NCBI GenBank assembly: GCA_030746295.1
Contig: JASLMY010000116.1
Span: forward strand, 1-14,685
Source: Alphaproteobacteria bacterium
Lineage (GTDB): Bacteria > Pseudomonadota > Alphaproteobacteria > GCA-2731375
DNA length: 14,685 nucleotides
Direction: 5' to 3'
Of this stretch, positions 6,006-14,336 are shown one piece after another (the stretch's first letter is position 1; every line of letters begins with the position of its first letter). Under the pieces are notes generated by a model. It ran no database searches, was not told the origin of the DNA, and worked only from the letters and a program-made list of their open reading frames with translations. The translations under genes and the position numbers were made by a program.

Positions 6006-7178
6006 ATGACGGAAAGCCTACAGCCCTTCGCCACCGACCCCAGGGCCAGCCGGGGCCGCCGCTATCCCGAGCCCGAGAGCAAGACCCGCACCGCCTTCCA
6101 GCGCGACCGCGACCGCATCATCCACTCGACCGCCTTCCGCCGGCTGCAATACAAGACCCAGGTCTTCGTCTACCACGAGGGCGACCACTACCGGACCCGG
6201 CTGACCCATTCGCTGGAGGTCTCGCAGATTACCCGCTCGATCTGCCGCGCCCTCGGTCTCGACATCGACCTGGGCGAGGCCCTGGCGCTGGCGCACGATC
6301 TCGGCCACACCCCCTTCGGCCATGCCGGCGAAGAGGTCATGGCCGAGGTCATGGACGGCTTCGGCGGCTTTGACCACAACGCGCAGACGCTTCGGATCGT
6401 GACCGACCTGGAGCGCCGCTACGCTCAGTTCGACGGCCTCAATCTCTGCTGGGAGACGCTGGAGGGCACGGTCAAGCACAACGGGCCGCTCGTCGGCCCC
6501 AAAATCTCCGTGCCGGTGCCGACAGCGATCCGGGAGTATGTCGACGCGCACGACCTCGAGATCGACAGCTTCGCGGGGCCTGAGGCGCAGGTCGCCGCGC
6601 TCTCGGACGACATCGCCTACAACAACCACGACTTGGACGATGGCCTTCGCGCCGGCCTTTTCGCCATCGAGGCCGCAGCGGCGGTGCCGCTGGTGGGCGA
6701 GGTCCACGCCGAAGTGGTCCGCGACTGGCCCGGCCTCGACACGGCGAGGCTGGCGCACGAGGTGGTGCGCCGCCTGATCGGCCTGATGGTCGACGACCTG
6801 ATCGACGAGAGCCGGCGGCGTATCGCTGCGGCGCGGCCGGCTACGGTCGCGGCGGTGCGTCGTCTCGGCAGCCCTCTGATCGGCTATTCCCAGGCGATGC
6901 GCGAGGCCGACCGCGTCTTGAAGGACTTCCTGATGCGTCACATGTATCGCCATGAGCGCGTCAACGCCATGACGGCGCGCGCGAAACGCGTTGTCAGCGA
7001 TCTCTTCGGGTTGTATACGGCCCGACCGGAACTATTGCCGGCGGAGTGGCGGACGCGTACCGACGGTGCCGGCGCGACCCGCACGGCACGCACCGTCTGT
7101 GATTTCATCGCCGGCATGACGGACCGCTTCGCGCTCGAGGAGCACCGGCGTCACTTCGATCGAGGAACGACCGACTGA
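6006..7178 (+). CDS. dgt: Deoxyguanosinetriphosphate triphosphohydrolase-like HD-domain protein
   Basis: A 390-residue HD-superfamily dNTP triphosphohydrolase, which cleaves dNTPs to nucleoside and triphosphate and so affects dNTP pools. The metal site is complete: H68 in LTHSLEV, H97-D98 in AHDLGHTPFGHAGEE and an Asp of LSDDIAY (201-202). The family N-terminal signature RDRDRIIHSTAFRRLQYKTQ lies at 33-52. Length and motifs match the bacterial dGTPase-like type common in alphaproteobacteria, whose nucleotide preference is often broader than dGTP. The start at 6006 has a weak GAAGAGA ribosome site but is the only reasonable choice, since the conserved ESKTRTAFQRDRDR begins shortly after. Its TGA is followed at once by the argS ATG, indicating coupling. 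Confidence 0.93.
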   Translation: MTESLQPFATDPRASRGRRYPEPESKTRTAFQRDRDRIIHSTAFRRLQYKTQVFVYHEGDHYRTRLTHSLEVSQITRSICRALGLDIDLGEALALAHDLGHTPFGHAGEEVMAEVMDGFGGFDHNAQTLRIVTDLERRYAQFDGLNLCWETLEGTVKHNGPLVGPKISVPVPTAIREYVDAHDLEIDSFAGPEAQVAALSDDIAYNNHDLDDGLRAGLFAIEAAAAVPLVGEVHAEVVRDWPGLDTARLAHEVVRRLIGLMVDDLIDESRRRIAAARPATVAAVRRLGSPLIGYSQAMREADRVLKDFLMRHMYRHERVNAMTARAKRVVSDLFGLYTARPELLPAEWRTRTDGAGATRTARTVCDFIAGMTDRFALEEHRRHFDRGTTD

Positions 7179-8933
7179 ATGAACGTTTTCAGTAGCTTCC
7201 GAGACGAAATTGAAGAATCGATCGAAGCTTTGTCGGCGGCCGGCGTGTTGCCTACCGGCCTCGATTGCGGCGCCCTGACGGTCGAGCCGCCGCGCGATTC
7301 CAGCCACGGCGACATCGCCACCAATGCCGCCCTGGTGCTCGCCAAACAGGCTCGCATGAAGCCCCGCGACATCGCCTTGCCGCTGGCGGAGGCGCTCGGC
7401 CGACACGAAGCGGTGATACGGGCCGAGACTGCCGGGCCCGGCTTCATCAACTTGACGCTCGCCGACGACGTCTGGCGGCAGTGCCTTCGGGACGTGCTGG
7501 CGGCCGGGCTCGCCTACGGCGATTCGACGGTCGGCGCGGGCGAAAAGATCAACGTCGAGTACGTCTCCGCCAATCCGACCGGGCCGTTGCACGTCGGCCA
7601 TGTGCGCGGCGCCGTCTTTGGCGACGCCCTGGCGGCGCTCTTGGCCAAGGTCGGCTACGACGTCTGCAAGGAGTACTACATCAACGACGCCGGCGCCCAA
7701 GTGGCGGCCTTGGCCCGATCGACCCATCTTCGCTATCGGGAGGCATTGGGCGAGGCGATCGGGCCGGTTCCGGAGGGGCTCTATCCGGGCGACTACCTGA
7801 AGCCGGTGGGCGCCGCCATCGCCGAGGCCGACGGCGACAAGTGGTGCGCGCTGCGCGAAGCCGATTGGCTGCCGGTCTTCCGCGAGCGTGCGGTGGCGGC
7901 GATGATGGCGCTGATCCGCGACGATTTGGCCGCGCTTGGCGTCGAGCAGGAGATATTCTTCTCCGAGGCCTCGCTGGACGCGGCGGGGCGTATCGACGAG
8001 GCGCTCGCCTGGCTGGAGGAGCACGGCCTGATCTACACCGGCGTCCTGGAGCCGCCCAAGGGCAAGAAGCCAGAGGATTGGGAGCCACGCCCACAGACCC
8101 TTTTTCGTGCTACCGAGTTCGGCGACGACGTCGACCGGCCGTTGCAGAAGTCGGATGGCAGCTGGACGTACTTTGCCTCCGACATCGCCTATCACTACGA
8201 CAAGTACCGGCGCGGCTTCGCCCGCATGATCGACGTATGGGGTGCGGACCACGGCGGCTACGTCAAGCGAATGCGGGCCGCCGTCCGCGCCCTCAGCGAG
8301 GAGAAGGGCGACCTCGACGTCCGCATCTGCCAGCTCGTGCGCCTGCTGCGCCAGGGCGAGCCGGTGAAGATGTCGAAGCGGGCCGGCGACTTCGTGACAT
8401 TGCGCGAGGTCGTCGACGAGGTCGGCCGCGACGTCGTCCGCTTCATGATGCTGACGCGCAAGAACGACGCCCCGCTGGACTTCGACTTCGTCAAGGTGGC
8501 CGAGCAGTCGCGCGACAACCCGGTCTTCTACGTCCAGTACGCTCACGCCCGCATCCGCTCGGTGATGCGCAACGCGGCGCGGGACCTGCCGGCGATCGAC
8601 ACAGCGCCCGAGGCGCTGGCCGAGGCGGACCTCACGACGCTGGCCGATTCGTCGGAGCTGGGTCTGATCAAACATCTCGCCTCCTGGCCGCGCACCGTCG
8701 AGGCCGCGGCCGAGGCTCACGAGCCGCATCGAATAGCCTTTTATCTCTATGACTTAGCGTCCGCCTTCCATGCCCTCTGGAACAAGGGTAACGACGACGC
8801 GCGCTTGCGCTTTATCATCGCCGAGACGCCCGAGCTGACGCGCGCGCGCCTGGCGCTGCTGGAGGCGACCCGGACGGTGCTGGCCTCCGGCTTGGCGGTG
8901 TTGGGCGTCGAGCCGGTCGAGGAGATGCGCTGA
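7179..8933 (+). CDS. argS: Arginyl-tRNA synthetase
   Basis: A 584-residue class I aminoacyl-tRNA synthetase that charges tRNA-Arg in the cytosol. The N-terminal additional domain is followed by [18 protein letters not shown], whose HVGH (138-141) is the HIGH motif. [10 protein letters not shown], typical of ArgRS, follows. The KMSKS motif appears as KMSKR (397-401), followed by [15 protein letters not shown], again characteristic of ArgRS. The C-terminal all-helical anticodon-binding domain contains [15 protein letters not shown] and ends [13 protein letters not shown]. Length is normal. The ATG directly abuts the dgt stop (TGAATG) and the stop is 3 bases before the SPOR gene, so the three are almost certainly co-transcribed. 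Confidence 0.97.
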   Translation: MNVFSSFRDEIEESIEALSAAGVLPTGLDCGALTVEPPRDSSHGDIATNAALVLAKQARMKPRDIALPLAEALGRHEAVIRAETAGPGFINLTLADDVWRQCLRDVLAAGLAYGDSTVGAGEKINVEYVSANPTGPLHVGHVRGAVFGDALAALLAKVGYDVCKEYYINDAGAQVAALARSTHLRYREALGEAIGPVPEGLYPGDYLKPVGAAIAEADGDKWCALREADWLPVFRERAVAAMMALIRDDLAALGVEQEIFFSEASLDAAGRIDEALAWLEEHGLIYTGVLEPPKGKKPEDWEPRPQTLFRATEFGDDVDRPLQKSDGSWTYFASDIAYHYDKYRRGFARMIDVWGADHGGYVKRMRAAVRALSEEKGDLDVRICQLVRLLRQGEPVKMSKRAGDFVTLREVVDEVGRDVVRFMMLTRKNDAPLDFDFVKVAEQSRDNPVFYVQYAHARIRSVMRNAARDLPAIDTAPEALAEADLTTLADSSELGLIKHLASWPRTVEAAAEAHEPHRIAFYLYDLASAFHALWNKGNDDARLRFIIAETPELTRARLALLEATRTVLASGLAVLGVEPVEEMR

Positions 8934-8936
8934 GAG

Positions 8937-9755
8937 ATGAGCCTGGACCAGACCGATACCACGCCGCAGGACGGCCTGGAACGGCCGGCGCCACCGGCCA
9001 ATCGCGCCGCCCGTGACCGCCGGCAGGGGCGCGGCCTGCCAGTGACGATCGCTGCCGTCGCCGTCGGCGTCTTCGGCGCCAGCCTCTGGTATGCCTACTA
9101 TCAGGGAACACAGAACGCGCCTGGCGGCGAGCCGCCGCTGGTCAAGGCGGATGCACGGCCGACCAAGATGAAGCCGGCAGAGCCCGGTGGCATGAAGGTG
9201 CCGAACCAGGACAAGCTCGTCTACCAGCGCATGCTCGCCAGCCAACCGGGCAAGCGGGTCGAGCGCCTGCTGCCGACGCCGGAAGCACCGCTCGCCAAGC
9301 CGGGGACGACGGCGAGAGGCGAGGCTGGGGTCGTCGCCGTCGGCACGACGAAGGTGGTGCCGCCCAAGCAGACGGAACCGCGCAAGCCCCCGCCCAAGCG
9401 TGCCACGACGCTGACCATCAAGACGAAGCCGGCGGTCAAGCCCGCGCCGGCCGCGACGACTGCCGCGGCGAAGCCGGTCAAGGCGCCCTTGCCGCTGGCC
9501 GGCCGCCGGTATGGCGTGCAGCTCGCCTCGCTTCGCAAGGCCGACGGCGCCACCGGCGAATGGAAGCGTCTGGTGCGCGCACATGCCGCCGTACTCGAAG
9601 GCCTGACGAGCCGCGTGATCCGCAGCGACCTCGGCGACAAGGGTGTCTACTACCGGCTTATCGCCGGGCCGTTCAAGGACGATATCGTGGCTCGCGCCGC
9701 CTGTCGGAAGCTCCAGGCCAAGAAGCAGGGTTGTTTGGTTGTCGCCTACGATTGA
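8937..9755 (+). CDS. Membrane-anchored SPOR-domain protein
   Basis: A 272-residue bitopic inner-membrane protein. A charged cytoplasmic N-terminus (about 1-33, ending in Arg-rich RDRRQGRG) precedes one hydrophobic helix (34-54, LPVTIAAVAVGVFGASL). A long Pro/Lys/Ala-rich periplasmic linker follows (about 60-185), then a C-terminal SPOR domain (about 188-271) starting GRRYGVQLASLR and containing YYRLIAGPF. SPOR domains bind denuded glycan strands at the division septum, so a role in cell division or wall remodelling is likely (family knowledge). A gene of this architecture regularly sits between argS and nagZ in alphaproteobacteria. Ribosome site GAGGAG (8919-8924) lies in the end of argS. The linker composition suggests disorder and cell-wall spanning. 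Confidence 0.88.
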   Translation: MSLDQTDTTPQDGLERPAPPANRAARDRRQGRGLPVTIAAVAVGVFGASLWYAYYQGTQNAPGGEPPLVKADARPTKMKPAEPGGMKVPNQDKLVYQRMLASQPGKRVERLLPTPEAPLAKPGTTARGEAGVVAVGTTKVVPPKQTEPRKPPPKRATTLTIKTKPAVKPAPAATTAAAKPVKAPLPLAGRRYGVQLASLRKADGATGEWKRLVRAHAAVLEGLTSRVIRSDLGDKGVYYRLIAGPFKDDIVARAACRKLQAKKQGCLVVAYD

Positions 9756-9765
9756 GCACGCGCCG

Positions 9766-10782
9766 ATGGCCGCGATCTTCGGTTGCGCCGGCGCCGTGCT
9801 GGAGGCAGCGGAGCGGGATTTCTTCGCCGCCACGCGACCCTGGGGCTTCATCCTGTTCAAGCGCAACTGCGAGACGCCGGGTCAGGTCCGGGCCCTGACC
9901 GCGGCGTTGCGCCAGGCGGTCGGCCGGCCCGAGGCCCCGGTCCTGATCGATCAGGAGGGCGGCCGCGTGCAACGGCTGGTGCCGCCACATTGGCGCCGCC
10001 GCCCGGCGGCCGCGGTCTTCGGTCAGCTGGCCGAGACAGATGCCGTCGCCGCCCGCGAAGCCTGCCGCCTCAACGCCCGCCTGATCGCGGCCGAGCTGCG
10101 CGACCTGTCGATCGACATCGACTGCCTGCCCTGCCTCGACCTGCGCACCCCTGAGAGTCACGACGCCATCGGCGACCGTTCCTTCGGCTATGACGCCGGC
10201 CTGGTCGCCGAGCTGGGACGGGCCGCCGCCGACGGCCTGCTGGCTGGCGGCGTCTTGCCGGTCATCAAGCACATGCCGGGGCACGGCCGCGCCCGGGTCG
10301 ACAGTCATGAGACCCTGCCGGTCATCGAGGCCGACGAAGCGACCCTGTCCGAGACCGATTTCGCCCCTTTCCGGGCGCTGGCCGACCTGCCGCTGGCGAT
10401 GACCGGCCACCTGCTCCTGGCCGCCGTTGACGCCGGTGCCCCGGCGACGGCCTCGGCCACGGTGATCGATCGAATTATCCGCGAACGGATCGGCTTTGAC
10501 GGGCTGCTCCTGACCGATGACATCTCGATGCAGGCCTTGCGCGGCAATGTCGGCGAGCGCTCGGCGGCGGCGCTCGTTGCCGGCTGCGACATGGTGCTGC
10601 ATTGCAACGGCGACATGGGCGAGATGCGGGCGGTCGCCGACCGGGTCGGGCCGCTCGATGGCGACAGCGCCGCACGGGCGTCACGGGCCCTCGCCTGGCG
10701 CCGGACGCCCGAGGACTTCGACGCCGAGGTGGCCGAACGCCGCCTGGAAGGGCTGTTGCGACCCGTGACGGAGACCCTCTAG
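9766..10782 (+). CDS. nagZ: Beta-N-acetylhexosaminidase of peptidoglycan recycling (GH3)
   Basis: A 338-residue glycoside hydrolase family 3 enzyme, which removes GlcNAc from muropeptides in the cytosol during cell-wall recycling. Visible motifs are IDQEGGRVQRL (61-71), the KHMPGHG loop (168-174) with D179-S-H181 supplying the mobile catalytic His-Asp elements typical of NagZ, and LLTDDISM (248-255) with the nucleophile Asp, most likely D251. The start at 9766 (MAAIFGCAG) is where the family usually begins; the frame is open further upstream, but that overlaps the SPOR gene and does not look like NagZ. No clear ribosome site is seen, so translation may depend on the SPOR gene ending 10 bases before. 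It ends 3 bases before the M50 gene. Confidence 0.94.
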   Translation: MAAIFGCAGAVLEAAERDFFAATRPWGFILFKRNCETPGQVRALTAALRQAVGRPEAPVLIDQEGGRVQRLVPPHWRRRPAAAVFGQLAETDAVAAREACRLNARLIAAELRDLSIDIDCLPCLDLRTPESHDAIGDRSFGYDAGLVAELGRAAADGLLAGGVLPVIKHMPGHGRARVDSHETLPVIEADEATLSETDFAPFRALADLPLAMTGHLLLAAVDAGAPATASATVIDRIIRERIGFDGLLLTDDISMQALRGNVGERSAAALVAGCDMVLHCNGDMGEMRAVADRVGPLDGDSAARASRALAWRRTPEDFDAEVAERRLEGLLRPVTETL

Positions 10783-10785
10783 GGC

Positions 10786-11466
10786 ATGGAGCAGGCACTT
10801 CATCTGGCCTCGATCTGGATCCTGCCGATCCTCCTGGCGATCACGCTGCACGAGGCGGCGCACGGATTCGTCGCCAACTGGCTGGGCGACGACACGGCCC
10901 GCCAGCAAGGCCGTCTCAGCCTCAACCCGATCCGCCACATCGACCCCTTCGGCACCGTCGTGCTGCCGGCCTTGCTGCTGATCTTCAAGTCACCGATCCT
11001 GTTCGGCTATGCCAAGCCGGTGCCGGTGGTGCCGGGCCGCCTGCGCCACCCCAAGCGGGACATGATGCTGGTGGCGCTGGCCGGCCCCGGCGCCAACATT
11101 CTGCTGGCGACGATCGCTGTCTTCGCCATCCATTTGGCGCTGTTGCTGCCCGAAACGGCGCGCCAGTGGGCGGTCGAGAACCTGGAAAACGCACTGCTGA
11201 TAAACCTCGTGCTGGCGGTCTTCAACATGCTGCCGTTGCCGCCGCTCGACGGCGGTCGGGTCCTGGTCGGGTTGCTGCCCGCACCCCTGGACCGCAAGGT
11301 CGCATCGCTCGAGCGGCACGGCATGATGATCCTGATCGGGCTCTTGTTCGTCTTGCCGCTGCTGGCGCGCCAGCTCGGCAGCGACGTCAACCTGCTGGCT
11401 TGGATTGTTTGGCCGCTTACCCGCATGCTCTATACTCTGCTGCTCAACATCGCCGGATTCGGCTAG
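10786..11466 (+). CDS. Site-2 protease family (M50) membrane metalloprotease
   Basis: A 226-residue polytopic membrane protein with the zinc motif HEAAH (H22, E23, H26) in the first hydrophobic helix and the distal Asp ligand D155 in NMLPLPPLDGGRV. FGYAKPVPV (73-81) and ALAGPGANI (97-105) are standard for compact SpoIVFB/S2P-like proteases of the group without PDZ domains. At least four or five membrane helices are evident. Such enzymes cleave substrates within the membrane, often in regulated proteolysis, but the substrate of this short type is generally unknown. It starts 3 bases after nagZ and is followed 20 bases later by scpA; M50 genes near scpA are seen in several phyla, so the pairing may be meaningful (inference). 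Confidence 0.9.
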   Translation: MEQALHLASIWILPILLAITLHEAAHGFVANWLGDDTARQQGRLSLNPIRHIDPFGTVVLPALLLIFKSPILFGYAKPVPVVPGRLRHPKRDMMLVALAGPGANILLATIAVFAIHLALLLPETARQWAVENLENALLINLVLAVFNMLPLPPLDGGRVLVGLLPAPLDRKVASLERHGMMILIGLLFVLPLLARQLGSDVNLLAWIVWPLTRMLYTLLLNIAGFG

Positions 11467-11486
11467 GTGCGAGAAGACCCGACGTG

Positions 11487-12269
11487 ATGACCACGACCCC
11501 GGACCAGTTCGAGGAGATGCGGCCGGGCGAGCTGCGCGCGGCGGCCTTCGTCGTCGATCTGGAGGGCTTCGAGGGGCCGCTCGACCTGCTGCTGACGCTG
11601 GCCCGCGAGCAGAAGGTCGACCTCCGCAACCTCTCGATCCTGGCGCTCGCCGAGCAGTATCTGGAGTTCGTCGCCGAGGCCCGCCGCCTGCGGCTCGAGG
11701 TCGCGGCCGACTATCTGGTGATGGCGGCCTGGCTCGCGTACTTGAAGTCGAGGCTCTTGCTGCCCGACCCGCAAGACGGCGACGAGCCCACCGGCGAGGA
11801 GATGGCGCACCGCCTGCAGTTTCAGCTGGAGCGCCTGCAGGCCATGCGCGAGGTCGTCGAGCAGTTGATGCAACGCGACCGCCTCGGCATCGACGTCTTC
11901 GCCCGCGGCCTGCCGGAAGGCATCCGGGTGATCCGGGAATCTGTTTGGGAGTGCTCGCTCTTCGAGCTCTTGCAGGCCTACGCCGACCAGTCGGTCCGCG
12001 GCAACGTCACGCACCTCACCTTGGAGCCACCCAAGGCCTTCAGCGTCGAGGAGTCCCTGCGCCGCCTCGAGAGCATTCTCGGCCGGATGCCCGATTGGGC
12101 CAGTCTCGAAAGCTTTCTGCCGCCCGAGTTGACGAGCGCCTTCGCGCGCCGCTCGGCCGTCGCCTCGACCTTGTCGGCGAGTCTCGAGCTCACCCGCGAC
12201 GGCCGCCTGCAGATGCGCCAGGCAAAACCGTTCGGGCCTATCTTCGTGAAGGCGAGGGAGCCGGAATGA
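11487..12269 (+). CDS. scpA: Segregation and condensation protein A (kleisin)
   Basis: A 260-residue kleisin, which bridges the heads of the SMC ATPase in the condensin complex that compacts and segregates the chromosome. The N-terminal signature FEGPLDLLLTLAREQKVDL (28-46) is unmistakable, followed by AADYLVMAAWLAYLKSRLLLP (73-93). The C-terminal winged helix that contacts the SMC head occupies about 205-260 and includes LESFLPPELTSAF. The ATG at 11487 was chosen; an in-frame GTG one codon earlier (11484) is possible. The frame runs open a long way upstream, but only as antiparallel or shifted reading of nagZ and the M50 gene. The stop overlaps the scpB start in ATGA, so equimolar coupled synthesis is likely. 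Confidence 0.95.
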   Translation: MTTTPDQFEEMRPGELRAAAFVVDLEGFEGPLDLLLTLAREQKVDLRNLSILALAEQYLEFVAEARRLRLEVAADYLVMAAWLAYLKSRLLLPDPQDGDEPTGEEMAHRLQFQLERLQAMREVVEQLMQRDRLGIDVFARGLPEGIRVIRESVWECSLFELLQAYADQSVRGNVTHLTLEPPKAFSVEESLRRLESILGRMPDWASLESFLPPELTSAFARRSAVASTLSASLELTRDGRLQMRQAKPFGPIFVKAREPE

Positions 12270-12901
12270 GCACCACGGCGGAGCATCTCCGGATGGTCGA
12301 GGCGCTCTTCTTCGCCGCCGAGGAAGCGCTCGACGAGGCGAGCCTAGCGGCCCGGCTGCCCGACGACGCCGACGTGCCGGCATTGATCGAGGAACTCGCC
12401 GCGCGTTACCAGGACCGCGGCGTCAATCTCGTGCAGCTCGGCAGCAAGTGGCAATTCCGAACCGCGCCGGACCTGCGCTATCTCTTGGAGCAGCACCGCC
12501 AGGAGCCCCGGCGCCTGTCGCGCGCCGGCCTCGAGACCCTGGCGATCATCGCCTACCACCAGCCGATCACCCGGGCCGAGATCGAGGAGGTCCGCGGCGT
12601 CGGCCTGTCGAAGGGCACGCTCGACATCCTGATGGAGATCGGCTGGGTTCGGCCCCGGGGCCGCAAGCGCGTTCCGGGCCGCCCCGTCACCTACGGTACC
12701 ACCGACGGCTTTCTGCAGCACTTCGGTCTAGAGGACCTGAAATCGCTGCCCGGTCTGGAGGAGCTCAAGGCTGCCGGCCTTCTCGACGCCGAGCCGCCGC
12801 CGCTGCTGCGCTCGTCCGCGGGCGACGACGACGCGACGCAAGCAACGCCGGACCTCCGCCAGCCGGCGCCGGAAGGCGAAAGCCCGACCGCGATCGAGTG
12901 A
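12266..12901 (+). CDS. scpB: Segregation and condensation protein B
   Basis: A 211-residue winged-helix protein that dimerises and binds ScpA within SMC-ScpAB. The first wing region starts HLRMVEALFFAAEEALD (8-24), and the second contains the strongly conserved LETLAIIAYHQPITRAEIEE (89-108), RGVGLSKGTLDILMEIGWV (110-128) and GRPVTYGTTDGFLQHFGL (138-155). The tail after about 175 is acidic, Pro-rich and probably disordered. The start overlaps the scpA stop by 4 bases; the stop overlaps the next start by one base (TGATG). Length is normal for the family. Confidence 0.95.
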   Translation: MSTTAEHLRMVEALFFAAEEALDEASLAARLPDDADVPALIEELAARYQDRGVNLVQLGSKWQFRTAPDLRYLLEQHRQEPRRLSRAGLETLAIIAYHQPITRAEIEEVRGVGLSKGTLDILMEIGWVRPRGRKRVPGRPVTYGTTDGFLQHFGLEDLKSLPGLEELKAAGLLDAEPPPLLRSSAGDDDATQATPDLRQPAPEGESPTAIE

Positions 12902-13953
12902 TGTCGGCAGACGGCTTCACGCTCGAAAGAGTGTCGCACGCCTTCGACGGCGTCGTCGTCGTCGACGACCTGACGATGAGCGTCGGTCACGGCGAGATCG
13001 TCTGCCTGCTGGGGCCCTCCGGCTGCGGCAAGACGACGACGCTCCGGATCGCGGCCGGCCTCGAGGCCCTGCAACAGGGTGTCGTGGTGATCGACGGCCG
13101 CATCGTCGCGCGGCCGGGCCAGGGCCTGCCGCCGGAAGCCCGCGGCGTCGGCATGGTGTTCCAAGATTATGCGCTCTTTCCCCATCTCTCGGTGCTGGAG
13201 AACGTCGCCTTCGGTATCCATGGCCAGGCCGGGGAGAAACGCCGGTCCGTCGCTCTCGACCTCCTGGAGCGCCTCAGGATGACCCGTTTCCAGGATGCCT
13301 ATCCGCACACCCTGTCGGGCGGCGAGCAGCAGCGGGTGGCGTTGGCCAGGGCCTTGGCGCCCCGGCCGACGGTGATGCTGATGGACGAGCCCTTCTCTGG
13401 CCTCGACGTCCGCCTGCGCGATGCCGTGCGCGAGGACACGCTGTCGCTCTTGCGCGAGGAGGGGGCGGCGACCCTGATGGTGACGCACGACCCCGACGAG
13501 GCGATGCGGATGGCGGACCGGATCGCGGTCATGCGCGCCGGCCGCATCGTCCAGGAGGACGCGCCGGACGAGATCTACCGCCACCCCAAGAGCCGCTTCA
13601 TCGCCGAGTTCTTCAGCGAGCTGAACGTGCTTTCCGGCACCGTGGAGGCCGATGGCCGGGTCCGGACCACGGTCGGCATCGTACCGGCCAAGGGGGTCGA
13701 GGACGGCACTCAAGTGGAGGTCTTGGCCCGACCCGAGGCGGTGCGCATCAACGGCCTCGACCAGGGCATGACGGCGACCGTGGTCGTCGCGCGCTCGCTC
13801 GGCCCCTTCGGCATCGTCGAGCTGCGCCTCGGCGGCGGTGGCGAGCGGGTCAAATGCCGGGTGCCGCGGGCCGCCCTGCCGGCGCCGGGCGCGGAGGTCG
13901 CGATCAGCCTCGATCCCGAGCAAACCTTTGTATTTCCGCGCGGGGCCGATTAG
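12901..13953 (+). CDS. ABC transporter ATP-binding protein with TOBE-like C-terminal domain (FbpC/PotA-like)
   Basis: A 350-residue importer-type ATPase. It has Walker A GPSGCGKT (38-45), Q-loop Q88 in VFQDYALFPH, signature LSGGEQQ (138-144), Walker B VMLMDE (158-163), D-loop SGLD and switch H196. After about residue 240 comes a beta-rich TOBE-like regulatory domain ending SLDPEQTFVFPRG. The layout matches CUT1/MOI-type import ATPases for iron(III), polyamines, sulfate or molybdate; SFIAEFF-like SRFIAEFFSELNVLSG and the closing VFP resemble iron(III)/FbpC proteins most, but the substrate is a guess. No permease or binding-protein gene adjoins it. Its ATG overlaps the scpB stop, so it is translated as part of the scp operon, an odd place for a transporter subunit. 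Confidence 0.9.
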   Translation: MSADGFTLERVSHAFDGVVVVDDLTMSVGHGEIVCLLGPSGCGKTTTLRIAAGLEALQQGVVVIDGRIVARPGQGLPPEARGVGMVFQDYALFPHLSVLENVAFGIHGQAGEKRRSVALDLLERLRMTRFQDAYPHTLSGGEQQRVALARALAPRPTVMLMDEPFSGLDVRLRDAVREDTLSLLREEGAATLMVTHDPDEAMRMADRIAVMRAGRIVQEDAPDEIYRHPKSRFIAEFFSELNVLSGTVEADGRVRTTVGIVPAKGVEDGTQVEVLARPEAVRINGLDQGMTATVVVARSLGPFGIVELRLGGGGERVKCRVPRAALPAPGAEVAISLDPEQTFVFPRGAD

Positions 13954-13992
13954 ATAGGGAGAAAGGGGCGCGCGCAGGGCGCCGGGGCTTCG

Positions 13993-14021
13993 TTGCGTGG
14001 CCCGGCCGTTTCTGCCAATAT
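13993..14021 (+). promoter_or_regulatory. Weak candidate promoter for tatAB(C)
   Basis: TTGCGT (13993-13998) and CAATAT (14016-14021) are 17 bases apart in the 115-base gap before tatA, one of the few gaps in this strand block. The -10 match is poor (three of six), so read-through from the scp genes remains equally possible. Confidence 0.25.
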
Positions 14022-14068
14022 GCCTCTCGAGTTTTGGCGAAAAGCCTTGAATTTCAGGAGTTTGGCTG

Positions 14069-14293
14069 ATGACACCGAGTTTTTGGCAGATTGCCATCGT
14101 CCTTGTGCTGGTGGTGCTGCTGTTCGGGCGCGGCAAGATCTCGGAGCTGATGGGCGACGTCGCTCGCGGCATCAAGAGCTTCAAGAAGGGTATGGCGGAG
14201 CCGGAGGAAGAGACCGTCGCCGCGGCCCGGAAGGAAGGCATCGAGACCAAGGCCGAGGCCGTCGCCGGCAACGACGAGGCCGCCAAGAGCTAG
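14069..14293 (+). CDS. tatA: Sec-independent protein translocase protein TatA
   Basis: A 74-residue TatA, the pore-forming component that exports folded proteins with twin-arginine signals across the inner membrane. One N-terminal membrane helix (about 4-19, [16 protein letters not shown]) ends in the FG hinge (19-20). An amphipathic helix follows (about 22-41, [20 protein letters not shown]), then a charged, Ala/Glu-rich cytoplasmic tail. The start is fixed by CAGGAG (14055-14060) eight bases upstream. It is followed 43 bases later by tatB, with tatC expected beyond the window. Length is typical for the family. Confidence 0.95.
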   Translation: MTPSFWQIAIVLVLVVLLFGRGKISELMGDVARGIKSFKKGMAEPEEETVAAARKEGIETKAEAVAGNDEAAKS

Positions 14294-14336
14294 TATGGCG
14301 CCGTTGCCCACCGGGTAGCGGCACGATGGACTTCCG

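Noticed and set aside
7032..8729. Long open frame on the minus strand (565 codons)
   Set aside because: It is antisense to argS, whose motifs are unmistakable; composition is typical of a shadow frame.
13969..13984. GC-rich hairpin after the ABC ATPase gene as a terminator
   Set aside because: The short GGCGC/GCGCC stem is not followed by a T-run, so an intrinsic terminator cannot be claimed.
12691..14286. Long open frame on the minus strand (531 codons)
   Set aside because: It is antisense to scpB, the ABC ATPase and tatA, has no family resemblance and an Arg/His/Gly-rich composition expected from high-GC shadow frames.
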